This document shows positions 23,101 to 33,841 of a DNA stretch of 64,000 bases, one piece after another; the first letter of the stretch is position 1; each line of letters opens with the position of its first letter. The position numbers and the translations under genes were made by a program. The notes under the pieces are model-generated. The model was not told the DNA's origin. It worked only from the letters and a program-made list of their open reading frames with translations, and ran no database searches. This DNA is from Tupaia tana (Eukaryota > Chordata > Mammalia > Scandentia > Tupaiidae). The stretch covers positions 30,160,877-30,224,876 of the forward strand of contig JAKSZU010000016.1 in the NCBI GenBank assembly GCA_026018925.1. The letters run 5' to 3'.

Positions 23101-23332
23101 CTCTCTCTACATTTTTAAATATTATCATTCTATTATATTGAGTATGTTTTCTCCACTACTCTATATGCTAGATATATTATTTCAATGTTTTATAACTAGA
23201 CTGTCATTACTTATCTAAATTCACTGGACTAAACCTTGGGTAACCTATGAATACATCAAATTCAATTTTGTGCAAACAGAATTATTAAAGTAATCAGCGT
23301 TTAGTCCAGATGACAGACAGGGTTAATGTGGG

Positions 23333-23450
23333 ATCTTCAAAATGTTCATGGAAAATGTGTATTAAGAAAAAACTATGTATGGTTGCAAAATGTTTTTGTA
23401 TAGAAAGAAATCTGTACTATAATTTCATTTTCATTAACTTTTGAAGTATC
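23333..23450. mobile_element. CTTCAAAAAG-type MITE, second copy
   Basis: ATCTTCAAAATGTTCATGGA at the left, a CATTAACTTTTGAAGTA end at the right and a similar central segment. About 120 bp overall. Confidence 0.75.
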
Positions 23451-23636
23451 CTCCTATTTACCAGTCAAACAGTTAGGAAAGTCATCTTGCCTTGTTTTCT
23501 AAGGTGAAGACAAACATTTTGTATTCCCAACTAGGTCCCTAAGATACACTCACGTTAAAATATTTTTCCCCTGGAGTACCATAATAGTTACTGAAACTGA
23601 GAACTGGGTAATTTTTGATCTGGAAAAACTTCTATC

Positions 23637-23918
23637 AATATTATCATCAAGGGACCAGCAGTTAGCATAATGGCTATGTCACTGGACTCGCATGTAGTTG
23701 ACAGCGGTTCGCGTCCCAGACCCGGTGGCTTAAACTCATGCCGGGCGCATGTGCGTTCATGCCCAAGATCCCGAGAGGAGCATGGAGGAGAAGGGATTGC
23801 AGCGTGGCCATCCCCCCTGGGGGGTGATTTCTCGTTTTCTGTCTCTCTGTCTCTCTCTGTCTGTCTGGCAAGCGCACGCGCCCTATAGCAAAAACCTCTC
23901 AAAAAAAATTATCATCCA
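23637..23918 (+). mobile_element. Long SINE with short TSD
   Basis: GGGACCAGCAGTTAGCATAA at 23651, B box GGTTCGCGTCC (Lb-like) with an La-type 5' end, GGAGGAGAAGGGATTGCAGC body. ATTATCATC flanks both sides. Confidence 0.94.
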
Positions 23919-24429
23919 TTTCTCTATTCATATATTCATCCTCATATCTATTAAGTCTATATTTAGTATTTGGAGCATTTTGTATCAAAATATTTATTAT
24001 CTGAAGTTAAAAATTAACTGAGCATCTTTTATTTTATTTGGTGATCTTAAATCAAATACCACCTCACACATATACACTCAGGTTAGTCTGTAGGTAAAGC
24101 AGAAATGACAACATTTGTTTGGGGTATTACATAGTGTCACCTATGTTACAAGTCTTGTATAACTAAATCTTTTCTAAGTTTTACTAATTAATTGGTGATA
24201 ATCATTCAGATATTTCTATAGAATATTTTGCATTTTAAGAGTTTTATTATTCAGGGAGGAATTTTATTTTCTCTTCTAAGTAGTATTCTTTCTAGTTACG
24301 TCACTCAGAAATTGAAAGATAGGACCATCCCTAGGATTTTTAACAATTAGTTTAATCTCAACATGTTGGACAGGATTATATCAGAAATAGAAACTAAAAT
24401 TGAAAAAAAAAAATCTAAATTCTGACACT
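23919..24429. other. Unassigned sequence before the old L1
   Basis: AT-rich; no gene recognised. It may contain decayed 3' UTR of the adjoining antisense L1. Confidence 0.35.
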
Positions 24430-25050
24430 AAATTCTCTGTCCCTGTAGTTTTACCTTTTCCAGAATGTTTTATAATTGGAATTGAATGGTATATAGCTTC
24501 TTCAGACTTCATTATTTCACTTAACAAAATGTACTTAAGGTTCTTTCATGTCTTTTCATGGTTTGACAAATAATTTCTCTGTTTTTGTTGAATAATATGC
24601 AAATACGTGAATGTACCACTGTTTACCTTTTTATGTGTTCAGGGACACCTTGATTACTTCTCTGTTTGATGATTATGAATAAACAAATTTGTGTAAATTT
24701 TTGTGTGCACAAAAGTTTTAAACTTATTTGGGTAAATACTTAGGTGCATGATTGCTGGATTGTGTGGTAAAAGCAGCCAGTCATCCAAAGTGGCTATACC
24801 TTTGTGCATTCTCACAAGCAGTGAATGAGTTTCTGCTTCTTCACATCATCAGCACCATATGATACCGTCAATCTTTTTAAAGACGATCTAATAGTTGTAT
24901 GGGAATATCTCATTATTGTTTTAACCTGCAGTTTCCTAAAGACAAATAATGAGAATCTTTTCATATGCTTACTTGTTATCTGTTTATTTTTATCGATGAA
25001 GTGTCTACTCAGTTATTTTGTAGTTGGTCCCAATTGAAAAAGCCTATTTT
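24430..25050 (-). mobile_element. Old L1, antisense, segment 1 (3' end of ORF2/UTR)
   Basis: TTTCATGTCTTTTCATGGTT, 'gattatgaataaacaaattt', AGTGGCTATACC and 'tgggaatatctcattattg' lie in the order of an antisense L1M-type 3' end. It is the first of several segments of one element continuing to about 39.8 kb. Confidence 0.8.
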
Positions 25051-25285
25051 AGGGACCAGCAGATGGTGTAACAGTTACATCGCTAGACTCCCACATTCCA
25101 GACCTGGGAACTTAAAACTGACCAGGAGCACGTGTGCGAGTGTGCTCAAGATCGCTAGTGGAGAATGCAGGAGAAGGGATTGAGGTGCGGCCATCTTCCC
25201 TGGGTGGTGATTTCTCGTTTTCTGTCTCTCTGGTGATTACACGTGCCCTATAGCAAAATTCTCTTTCAAAAATAAACGATAAATA
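25051..25285 (+). mobile_element. Long SINE with internal deletion
   Basis: GGGACCAGCAGATGGTGTAA head. The B box is lost in a deletion (CCCACATTCCAGACCTGGG). Body and CCCTATAGCAAAATTCTCT end are present, with an (AAATAAAT) tail. Confidence 0.9.
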
Positions 25286-25424
25286 AATAATAAAAATGCT
25301 ATTTTTAAAAGTTGAATTGTTTGTGTTCTCATTGATGAATTTTAAGAATTATCTGTTTATCTTGGATACAGGTCCTTCATCGTATATATGTTTCATGTGG
25401 CTTACACATTCATTTTCTTTTACT
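25286..25424 (-). mobile_element. Old L1, antisense, segment 2
   Basis: 'cttggatacaggtccttcat' is the antisense L1 landmark that follows segment 1 after a SINE interruption. Confidence 0.7.
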
Positions 25425-25665
25425 TTTTTTCAAAGAGAGATTTTTGCTGTAAGGCTTGTGCACTTGTCAGAGAGACAGAGACAGATAGAGAGGCAGAAAG
25501 TGAGAAATCACCCCCAAAGGGAGATGGCCATGCTGCAATATATTCTTGTCCATCCTCCTCTTGGGATTTTGGGAACGCACACACACACTGTGAGTTTTAA
25601 GCTGTCTGATCCGGGACTCAAACTGCAGTCCAGTAGCATAACCCTCATGGCATCTGCTGATTCCA
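25425..25665 (-). mobile_element. Long SINE
   Basis: GAGATTTTTGCTGTAAGGC start, GA-rich stretch, body, shortened head lacking part of the A box, end CATCTGCTGATTCC. Confidence 0.88.
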
Positions 25666-25673
25666 TGTACTTC

Positions 25674-25930
25674 TCTTTTTTTTTTTTTTCTTGAGATTTT
25701 TATATAGGACATGTACACTCACCAGAAAGACAGAGACAGAAAGCTAGAAATCACCCCCCCACACACAAGATAGTCACACTTTAATCCCTTCTCCTCTAGT
25801 CTCTTAGGATTTTGGGCATGCATGCATACCCACCCAAGAGTGAGTTTTAAGCCGCCAGGGTCAAGGACTTAACTGTGGTTGACTAAATGGGAGTCCAGCA
25901 TTGTAACCATTATGCCATCTGCTGGTTCCC
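25674..25930 (-). mobile_element. Long SINE, second in tandem
   Basis: T-run at 25676-25690, GAGATTTTTATATAGGAC, GA-rich stretch, head ending CATCTGCTGGTTCCC. It follows the preceding SINE head to tail, about 10 bp apart. Confidence 0.88.
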
Positions 25931-26241
25931 CATGTGTTCCTTTTCTTAACACCTTTTCAAAGTTTTAAATTTTAATAAAATGCTACTTACCAAGTTTTCC
26001 TTTCATAGATCATACTTTTCAGTGTCTAAAAATTTATCGATACACCCAATGTCACCAAGATTTTCTCCTGTGTTGTTCTCTAAGAATTTTATAGTTTTAT
26101 ATTTTATATTTAGTTCTATGTTCCATTTTGTGAAATGTATGAATTCTGACTATATTCATTTTATTAAATAAATTTCTAAATATTCCAGCACTGGTTTTAA
26201 AAACCAATCCTTCTCCATTAGATCACTTTTATTTCTTTGTC
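25931..26241 (-). mobile_element. Old L1, antisense, segment 3
   Basis: 'caccaagattttctcctgtg', TTTTATAGTTTTATATTTTA and CCAATCCTTCTCCATTAGAT are consecutive antisense ORF2 landmarks. The young SINE and L1 insert right after TTTGTCAAAAATTAGTTATTG. Confidence 0.8.
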
Positions 26242-26256
26242 AAAAATTAGTTATTG
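26242..26256. repeat. Left target-site duplication of the SINE/L1 unit
   Basis: AAAAATTAGTTATTG. The right partner after the L1 tail, at 34,121-34,135, reads AAAAAATAGTTATTG. Together they bracket the SINE plus L1 as one block. Confidence 0.85.
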
Positions 26257-26520
26257 GGACCAGCAGTTAGCGTAATGGCTATGTCGCTGGACTCCCACGT
26301 AGTCGACTGTAGTTCACGTCCCGGACCCGATGGCTTAAACTCACGCCGGGCGCGTGTGCGTGCGCTCCCAAGATCCCGAGAGGAGAATGGAGGAGAAGGG
26401 ATTGCGGCATGGCCATCCCCCCTGGGAGGTGATTTCTCGCTTTCTATCTCTCTGTCTCTCTCTGTCTGTCTGGCGAGTGCACGCGCCCTATAGCAAAAAC
26501 CTCTCAAAAAAAAAAAAATT
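26256..26520 (+). mobile_element. Long SINE abutting the young L1
   Basis: GGGACCAGCAGTTAGCGTAA head, B box decayed to AGTTCACGTCC, GGAGGAGAAGGGATTGCGGC body, full 3' motif and A12 tail at 26506-26518. No duplication of its own left flank (TAGTTATTG) follows its tail; the L1 monomer array begins directly. Confidence 0.95.
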
Positions 26521-26521
26521 A

Positions 26522-28714
26522 GAGACTTTCCTGGACTGCCAGCAGGCAATAGCGTGTCCTGCAAGCCTCTGGCCAGCAAGGGACACTGAGGGAGGGTCAC
26601 CTCTGACCCCCACCCCACTTCCAGACCCCCAGGCCCCAGACTCCACCTTCTAGACCTTCCTGGACTGCCAGCAGGCAATAGCGTGTCCCGCAAGCCTCTG
26701 GCCAGCAAGGGACACTGAGGGAGGGTCACCTCTGACCCCCACCCCACTTCCAGACCCCCAGGCCCCAGACTCCACCTTCTAGACCTTCCTGGACTGCCAG
26801 CAGGCAATAGCGTGTCCTGCAAGCCTCTGGCCAGCAAGGGACACTGAGGGAGGGTCACCTCTGACCCCCACCCCACTTCCAGACCCCCAGGCCCCAGACT
26901 CCACCTTCTAGACCTTCCTGGACTGCCAGCAGGCAATAGCGTGTCCTGCAAGCCTCTGGCCAGCAAGGGACACTGAGGGAGGGTCACCTCTGACCCCCAC
27001 CCCACTTCCAGACCCCCAGGCCCCAGACTCCACCTTCTAGACCTTCCTGGACTGCCAGCAGGCAATAGCATGTCCTGCAAGCCTCTGGCCAGCAAGGGAC
27101 ACTGAGGGAGGGTCACCTCTGACCCCCACCCCACTTCCAGACCCCCAGGCCCCAGACTCCACCTTCTAGACCTTCCTGGACTGCCAGCAGGCAATAGCGT
27201 GTCCTGCAAGCCTCTGGCCAGCAAGGGACACTGAGGGAGGGTCACCTCTGACCCCCACCCCACTTCCAGACCCCCAGGTCCCAGACTCCACGTTCTAGAC
27301 CTTCCTGGACTGCCAGCAGGCAATAGCGTGTCCTGCAAGCCTCTGGCCAGCAAGGGACACTGAGGGAGGGTCACCTCTGACCCCCACCCCACTTCCAGAC
27401 CCCCAGGCCCCAGACTCCACCTTCTAGACCTTCCTGGACTGCCAGCAGGCAATAGCGTGTCCTGCAAGCCTCTGGCCAGCAAGGGACACTGAGGGAGGGT
27501 CACCTCTGACCCCCACCCCACTTCCAGACCCCCAGGCCCCAGACTCCACCTTCTAGACCTTCCTGGACTGCCAGCAGGCAATAGCGTGTCCTGCAAGCCT
27601 CTGGCCAGCAAGGGACACTGAGGGAGGGTCACCTCTGACCCCCACCCCACTTCCAGACCCCCAGGCCCCAGACTCCACCTTCTAGACCTTCCTGGACTGC
27701 CAGCAGGCAATAGCGTGTCCTGCAAGCCTCTGGCCAGCAAGGGACACTGAGGGAGGGTCACCTCTGACCCCCACCCCACTTCCAGACCCCCAGGCCCCAG
27801 ACTCCACCTTCTAGACCTTCCTGGACTGCCAGCAGGCAATAGCGTGTCCTGCAAGCCTCTGGCCAGCAAGGGACACTGAGGGAGGGTCACCTCTGACCCC
27901 CACCCCACTTCCAGACCCCCAGGCCCCAGACTCCACCTTCTAGACCTTCCTGGACTGCCATCAGGCAATAGCGTGTCCTGCAAGCCTCTGGCCAGCAAGG
28001 GACACTGAGGGAGGGTCACCTCTGACCCCCACCCCACTTCCAGACCCCCAGGCCCCAGACTCCACCTTCTAGGCCTTCCTGGACTGCCAGCAGGCAATAG
28101 CGTGTCCTGCAAGCCTCTGGCCAGCAAGGGACACTGAGGGAGGGTCACCTCTGACCCCCACCCCACTTCCAGACCCCCAGGCCCCAGACTCCACCTTCTA
28201 GACCTTCCTGGACTGCCAGCAGGCAATAGCGTGTCCTGCAAGCCTCTGGCCAGCAAGGGACACTGAGGGAGGGTCACCTCTGACCCCCACCCCACTTCCA
28301 GACCCCCAGGCCCCAGACTCCACCTTCTAGACCTTCCTGGACTGCCAGCAGGCAATAGCGTGTCCTGCAAGCCTCTGGCCAGCAAGGGACACTGAGGGAG
28401 GGTCACCTCTGACCCCCACCCCACTTCCAGACCCCCAGGCCCCAGACTCCACCTTCTAGACCTTCCTGGACTGCCAGCAGGCAATAGCGTGTCCTGCAAG
28501 CCTCTGGCCAGCAAGGGACACTGAGGGAGGGTCACCTCTGACCCCCACCCCACTTCCAGACCCCCAGGCCCCAGACTCCACCTTCTAGACCTTCCTGGAC
28601 TGCCAGCAGGCAATAGCGTGTCCTGCAAGCCTCTGGCCAGCAAGGGACACTGAGGGAGGGTCACCTCTGACCCCCACCCCACTTCCAGACCCCCAGGCCC
28701 CAGACTCCACCTTC
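26522..28714 (+). promoter_or_regulatory. L1 5' promoter array: 17 monomers of 129 bp
   Basis: Seventeen head-to-tail units, each exactly 129 bp, with unit starts at 26,522 + 129n (TAGACCTTCCTGGACTGCC). I count only about eight substitutions in 2,193 bp (26522, 26527, 26689, 27070, 27279, 27292, 27961, 28073). Each unit carries CACCC boxes, one CpG (AATAGCGTG), the palindrome GGTCACCTCTGACC and a C-rich tract able to form a G-quadruplex on the opposite strand. By analogy with mouse L1 monomers this is inferred to be the sense promoter. The unit shows no similarity to mouse monomers that I can recall. Confidence 0.93.
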
Positions 28715-28979
28715 TAGCCTGGACAGGCCTAGAATCATATATCTGAAATTTCTTAGGAAGGTAAGTGTCTTTGGGATCCTCCCTACTACTGATCCCCTTT
28801 GAAAAAGGAGATTCTGCTTGTTAGACATTTCTGTAGAGTTCTCTGCGTGAAAACACATTGGTAAAAACAACAGAAGAGAGACTTCAACAAACAGCTATTC
28901 CCATCAAAAAGGAAAGACTCTTCCTTCTCGTGCGACAAAAGTTCTCCCAAGAAGTCTTTAAAAGGGAAGTAATCCTCCA
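28715..28979 (+). promoter_or_regulatory. L1 single-copy 5' UTR (tether)
   Basis: Begins TAGCCTGGACAGGCCTAGAA where the monomer phase breaks. It contains GGAAGGTAAGTGTC at about 28,755, which has the form of a splice donor, and leads to the ORF1 start at AATCCTCCAATGG. Confidence 0.85.
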
Positions 28980-29939
28980 ATGGCTAAAGGTAGAAAAAGA
29001 GCCTCAGGTCTGAATAAACAAGAAAATATGTCTCCAACAAAGGAAAATGCCCCTCCATGTCTCGTAAATATGGAGGACGTTACCAAAATGACAGACACAG
29101 AATTCCGAACATTCATGGTGACCAAATTCTGTGAATTGGAAAAAAAAAGAGACAACGAACTACAGGAAATTAGGAAGTCCTTCCAGGATATGAAAGAAGA
29201 AATGGATACTCTGAGAAAGAATCAGGTGGAACTATTAGAGATAAAGTCTATAATACAAGAAATCAAAAACTCTCTGGAAAGTATTAAGAGCCGATTAGAC
29301 CATGCTGAAGATCGAATCTCTGATGTAGAAGATAAAACCTCTGATCTAGAAAAAAACTACAAAAAGATCGAGAAAATAACTAAAAAACATGAGGATAATA
29401 TACGAGAAATACTAGACTCTATTAGACGCCCAAACATCAGAATAATCGGCATCCCAGAAGGTGAAGAAACTAATAGCGGAATGGAAAATCTATTCCATGA
29501 CATCTTGGAAGAAAATTTCCCAAGCCTAGAGAGGCACCGAACCATCCGGACCCAAGAAATACAAAGGACCCCAAATAGAATCAACCCCAGAAGATCTTCC
29601 CCAAGGCACATCTTAGCCAGGCTGTCTAACGTCACAGAAAAAGACATGATACTAAAACTGGCAAGGGAGAAACGAGAAATAACTTACAAAGGCCATCCCA
29701 TAAGACTAACACCAGACCTCTCATCAGAAACAATGCAAGCAAGAAAAGAATGGGAAGACATACTGAAAGTGTTAAGAGAGAAACAATTTCAGCCAAGACT
29801 ATTATACCCTGCAAGATTATCCTTCATGTGGGAAAAAAAGATTAAAATCTTCTCAGACAAACAAAACCTGAAAGAATTTGCCAACAGCAGACCAGCTCTT
29901 CAAGAAATCCTGAAGAAAGTACTGTTTCAGGAAAACTAA
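28980..29939 (+). CDS. L1 ORF1 protein (RNA-binding chaperone)
   Basis: 319 codons, uninterrupted. ORF1p of this family forms trimers, coats L1 RNA and acts as a nucleic-acid chaperone in the cytoplasmic RNP. The N-terminus is basic (residues 1-25); heptad-rich coiled coil spans roughly 52-148, with runs such as DMKEEMDTLRK. The RRM begins near 151 (PNIRIIGIPEGEE). The C-terminal domain lies at about 215-319 (ARLSNVTEKD, then ITYKGHPIRLTPDLS). Human ORF1p is 338 residues, so the shorter length is in the N-terminal and coiled-coil part. The start ATG at 28,980 is the first ATG of the open frame and follows the tether closely. Identity is secure; activity is inferred. Confidence 0.96.
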   Translation: MAKGRKRASGLNKQENMSPTKENAPPCLVNMEDVTKMTDTEFRTFMVTKFCELEKKRDNELQEIRKSFQDMKEEMDTLRKNQVELLEIKSIIQEIKNSLESIKSRLDHAEDRISDVEDKTSDLEKNYKKIEKITKKHEDNIREILDSIRRPNIRIIGIPEGEETNSGMENLFHDILEENFPSLERHRTIRTQEIQRTPNRINPRRSSPRHILARLSNVTEKDMILKLAREKREITYKGHPIRLTPDLSSETMQARKEWEDILKVLREKQFQPRLLYPARLSFMWEKKIKIFSDKQNLKEFANSRPALQEILKKVLFQEN

Positions 29940-29983
29940 AGACGCAACAGGCAGAAACAAAGAAATAACAGGCAACTAAGACA
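29940..29983 (+). other. ORF1-ORF2 spacer
   Basis: 44 bp between the ORF1 stop (TAA) and the ORF2 ATG, with ORF2 in another frame. It contains further stops (AATAACAG, CAACTAAG), so ORF2 needs unconventional reinitiation as in other L1s. Confidence 0.9.
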
Positions 29984-32900
29984 ATGGCTAACTTAAATGT
30001 CGGTACAGACCCTATAACATCGATAATAACATTGAATGTTAATGGGTTAAATTCTCCAATCAAGAGACACAGACTGGCTGAATGGATAAAAAAACAGAAA
30101 CCCTCTATCTGTTGCCTACAAGAAACCCACCTCATGGAAAAAGACATACATAGACTGAAAGTGAAAGGTTGGAAAAAGGTTTTCCATGCAGTTGGGAACC
30201 AAAAAAGAGCTGGAGTTGCGATACTAATTTCTGACAAAATAGGCTTTAAAACAAAAAGTGTCCGAAGAGACAAAGAAGGGCACTATATCATAGTAAAAGG
30301 CTCTATAGATCGAGAAGATATAACGCTAATTAATATCTATGCTCCTAACACAGGAGCACCCAAATATGTGAAGGAAAGATTGTTAGATCTGAAAGGGGAG
30401 ATAGACTGCAACACACTAATTGTTGGAGATCTCAACACCGCATTATCCCCTCTGGACAGATCATCTAAGCAAAAAATAGGTAGAGAGATCAAGGACCTAA
30501 ATGATACCATAAATCAATTGGACTTAACAGACATCTATAGAACTTTCCACCCAAAAACCACAAGATATAGTTTTTTCTCACCCCGACATGGAACTTTCTC
30601 GAAGATTGACCACATCATAGGACACAAAGCAAGCCTCTGCAGATTCAGAGGCATAGAAACTATTTCCAGCATCTTCTCTGACCATGATGGAATTAAACTT
30701 GAGTTTAATTTCAAGAGAATTCCTCAAAAATACCTAAAAACATGGAAACTAAATAACCTACTCCTGAATGACTCCACTATTACCGAAGAAATAAAGTTCG
30801 AAATCAAAAGATTCATGGAAGCCAATGACAATGAAGATACAAGTTTCCATAATCTTTGGGACACTGCCAAAGCAGTCATAAGAGGGAAGTTCATAGCAAT
30901 TAGTGCACATAAGAGGAAGACAGAGAAAAGGCTAATGGATCACCTAACATCAAGCCTTAGAGAATTGGAAAAGCAACAGCAAAAAAATCCAAAAAATTAC
31001 AGGAGAAAGGAAATAATAAAGATCCGAGCAGAAATAAATGAAATAGAAAATAAACGTACTATACAGAAAGTAAGTGAAAGCAAAAGCTGGTTCTTTGAAA
31101 GGATAAACAAAATTGGTACCCCACTAGCGAGACTTATTAAGAAGAAGAGAGAAAGGAACCAGGTGAATCAAATCTGCAATGAGGCTGGTAACATAACAAC
31201 AGACATAGTAGAAATTCAAAACATCATTAGAGGATACTTTGAACATCTATACGCTAAGAAACAAGATAATCTGGATGAGATGGACAAATTCCTGGACAAA
31301 TATAATCTACCAAGAATGAGCCAGGAAGAAATAGAAAGTCTGAATAGGCCCATAACAAGCCAGGAGATTGAATCAGTAATAAGTAACCTCCCAACAAAGA
31401 AAAGCCCTGGCCCCGATGGATTCACCTCTGAATTCTACAAAACTTTCAAAGAAGAGTTAACTCCCATTCTGCTCAAATTATTTCTAAAGATCCAAAAGGG
31501 TGAATCTCTCCCTAATTCATTCTATGAAGCCTCTGTCACCCTCATCCTCAAAACAGATAAAGACAGGACAAGGAAGGAAAACTATAGACCAATATCTCTG
31601 ATGAACATAGACTCAAAGATTCTCAACAAGATACTAGCAAATCGTATTCAACAACTTATACAGAAGATCATACACTATGATCAGGTAGGCTTTATTCCAG
31701 GAATGCAAGGTTGGTTCAACATACGCAAAACCATAAATGTAATACACCATATTAATAGGAAGAAAGACAAAAACCATATGGTCATATCGATTGACGCAGA
31801 AAAAGCATTTGATAAGATACAACATCCCTTCATGATCAAGACTCTTAGCAAAATCGGCATAGAAGGGCCATTTCTCAATACAATAAAAGCCATCTATGAA
31901 AAACCCATAGCGAACATCATCCTGAACGGAGAAAAGCTGAAAGCTTTCCCACTAAACACAGGAACAAGACAAGGATGCCCACTTTCTCCTCTCCTTTTCA
32001 ATATAGTACTGGAAGTCCTCGCCAACGCAATCAGAAAAGAGGAAAAAATAAAGGGCATTCGAATAGGAAAAGAAGAGGTGAAACTCTCTCTATTTGCAGA
32101 TGACATGATTGTATACATAGAAGACCCAATGGTCTCCATGGAAAAACTACTGGAAGTAATACATGAATTCAGTAAAGTTGCAGGATATAAAATCAATATA
32201 CAGAAATCGATAGCATTTCTATATACGAATAACAGGCAGACTGAGATAGAACTGAAAAAACTTATTCCGTTTACCATAGCCACTAAAAGTATAAGATATT
32301 TAGGAATAAATCTAACCAAAGAAGTTAAAGACCTCCACAAGGAAAACTACGAGAAGGTAAAAAAAGAAATTGAAAATGACACAAAAAAATGGAAGGACAT
32401 CCCATGTTCATGGATTGGAAGAGTTAATATAATCAAAATGGCAATTTTACCCAAATTAATCTACCTATTTAATGCAATGCCAATCAAAGTACCAGACACA
32501 TTCTTCACAGATCTAGAAAAGACAATCTTAAAATTTGTCTGGAATCATAAAAGACCCCGTATTGCCAAAGCACTTCTACACAAGAAGAATGGAGTGGGTG
32601 GCATCTCAATCCCCGATCCAAAAATATATTACAAAGCTGTGGTAATAAAGACAGCATGGTATTGGCACAGAAACAGACATGTGGACCAATGGAACAGAAT
32701 AGAGTCCCCAGAAATAAGTGCCCAAACATACAGTCAACTGATCTTTGACAAGGGGTACCAGTCAATCCAGTGGGAAAATGAAAGCCTCTTCAGCAAGTGG
32801 TGCTGGAGAAACTGGACTTCCACTTGCAGAAAGATGAATCTGAACCCCTACCTCTCTCCTTTGACAAGAATCAAGTCAAGGTGGATCAAGGATCTAAATC

Positions 32901-33841
32901 TAAGACCTCAAACTATAAAGCTGCTCCTGGAGAATGCTGGGGAAACTCTGGGAGACATTGGTGTAGGGAAAGACTTCCTAAAGAAGACCCTCAAAGCAGA
33001 GTCCATCGTCCACAAAATAGACAAGTGGGATTACATCAGACTAAGAAGTTTCTGCATGGCCAAAGACACAGTAGTTAGTGTGAATCGACAGCCCTCAGAA
33101 TGGGAAAATATTTTTGTAAATGTTGCATCAGATAAGGGACTGATAACCAGAATACACAAGGAACTAAAAAAGGTGTTTGGAAAAAAGATGAGCAACCCTA
33201 TTAAAAGATGGGAGAAGGAGATGAAGAAAACACTCTCTAAAGATGACATACGAATGGCCAAAAGGCATATGAAAAAATGTTCAACCTCCCTCATCGTAAG
33301 GGAAATGCAGATAAAAACAACAATGAGGTACCACCTAACCCCAGTCAGATTGTCTAATATTAAAAAAACAAAAAATGATAAGTGTTGGCGGGGGTGTGGT
33401 GAAAGGGGAACTCTTTTACACTGCTGGTGGGAATGTAGATTGGTCCAACCACTGTGGAGAATAATTTGGAGATTCCTCAAAAATCTACAGATAGATCTGC
33501 CATATGATCCAGAGATCCCACTCCTCGGTATCTACCCAAAAGACAGAAGAATCCTTCATTGGAAAAGTGCTTGCACATCGATGTTTATTGCGGCACTATT
33601 CACAATTGCTAAGTCATGGAACCAACCCAGATGCCCCCGTATGGAGGAATGGATTGAAAAACTGTGGCACATATACTCTATGGAATACTACTCAGCCATA
33701 AAAACCAACAGAGCCCTGGCTTTTGACAGAAAGTGGAAGAATATGGAAGATGTACTGCTGAGTGAGGCAAGCCAGGCTATGAAGGAGAGACATTGTATGT
33801 CCCCACTTAACATATACCGTTTGTCTGCATTCTATGTCTGA
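29984..33841 (+). CDS. L1 ORF2 protein (endonuclease and reverse transcriptase)
   Basis: 1,285 codons with no stop; human ORF2p has 1,275. ORF2p nicks target DNA at TTTT/AA and copies L1 or SINE RNA onto the nick. APE-type endonuclease (about 1-240): N18, E47 in QETH, D149 and N151 in VGDLNT, D209-H210 in KIDH, D233-H234 in SDHD, the expected catalytic set shifted by four from human. The Z/RT region follows ([10 protein letters not shown] near 475; [13 protein letters not shown] upstream of the catalytic site). The RT catalytic motif is FADD with D706 and D707. The cysteine-rich end has C1134, C1138, H1146, C1147 and C1151 (CWRGCG, then LLHCWWEC). Translation starts at ATGGCTAACTTA. All these motifs are read directly; retrotransposition competence is inferred. 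Confidence 0.97.
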   Translation: MANLNVGTDPITSIITLNVNGLNSPIKRHRLAEWIKKQKPSICCLQETHLMEKDIHRLKVKGWKKVFHAVGNQKRAGVAILISDKIGFKTKSVRRDKEGHYIIVKGSIDREDITLINIYAPNTGAPKYVKERLLDLKGEIDCNTLIVGDLNTALSPLDRSSKQKIGREIKDLNDTINQLDLTDIYRTFHPKTTRYSFFSPRHGTFSKIDHIIGHKASLCRFRGIETISSIFSDHDGIKLEFNFKRIPQKYLKTWKLNNLLLNDSTITEEIKFEIKRFMEANDNEDTSFHNLWDTAKAVIRGKFIAISAHKRKTEKRLMDHLTSSLRELEKQQQKNPKNYRRKEIIKIRAEINEIENKRTIQKVSESKSWFFERINKIGTPLARLIKKKRERNQVNQICNEAGNITTDIVEIQNIIRGYFEHLYAKKQDNLDEMDKFLDKYNLPRMSQEEIESLNRPITSQEIESVISNLPTKKSPGPDGFTSEFYKTFKEELTPILLKLFLKIQKGESLPNSFYEASVTLILKTDKDRTRKENYRPISLMNIDSKILNKILANRIQQLIQKIIHYDQVGFIPGMQGWFNIRKTINVIHHINRKKDKNHMVISIDAEKAFDKIQHPFMIKTLSKIGIEGPFLNTIKAIYEKPIANIILNGEKLKAFPLNTGTRQGCPLSPLLFNIVLEVLANAIRKEEKIKGIRIGKEEVKLSLFADDMIVYIEDPMVSMEKLLEVIHEFSKVAGYKINIQKSIAFLYTNNRQTEIELKKLIPFTIATKSIRYLGINLTKEVKDLHKENYEKVKKEIENDTKKWKDIPCSWIGRVNIIKMAILPKLIYLFNAMPIKVPDTFFTDLEKTILKFVWNHKRPRIAKALLHKKNGVGGISIPDPKIYYKAVVIKTAWYWHRNRHVDQWNRIESPEISAQTYSQLIFDKGYQSIQWENESLFSKWCWRNWTSTCRKMNLNPYLSPLTRIKSRWIKDLNLRPQTIKLLLENAGETLGDIGVGKDFLKKTLKAESIVHKIDKWDYIRLRSFCMAKDTVVSVNRQPSEWENIFVNVASDKGLITRIHKELKKVFGKKMSNPIKRWEKEMKKTLSKDDIRMAKRHMKKCSTSLIVREMQIKTTMRYHLTPVRLSNIKKTKNDKCWRGCGERGTLLHCWWECRLVQPLWRIIWRFLKNLQIDLPYDPEIPLLGIYPKDRRILHWKSACTSMFIAALFTIAKSWNQPRCPRMEEWIEKLWHIYSMEYYSAIKTNRALAFDRKWKNMEDVLLSEASQAMKERHCMSPLNIYRLSAFYV

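Noticed and set aside
26247-28682. An 811-codon antisense open frame as a real repeat-protein gene
   Set aside because: It is the minus strand of the L1 monomer array; openness follows from a 129-bp unit with one open frame, there is no ATG start, and it reads on into a SINE. Kept only as a low-probability finding.
26522-28714. A CRISPR array or satellite DNA
   Set aside because: Units are contiguous with no variable spacers, the context is a eukaryotic retrotransposon, and the array leads directly into L1 ORF1.
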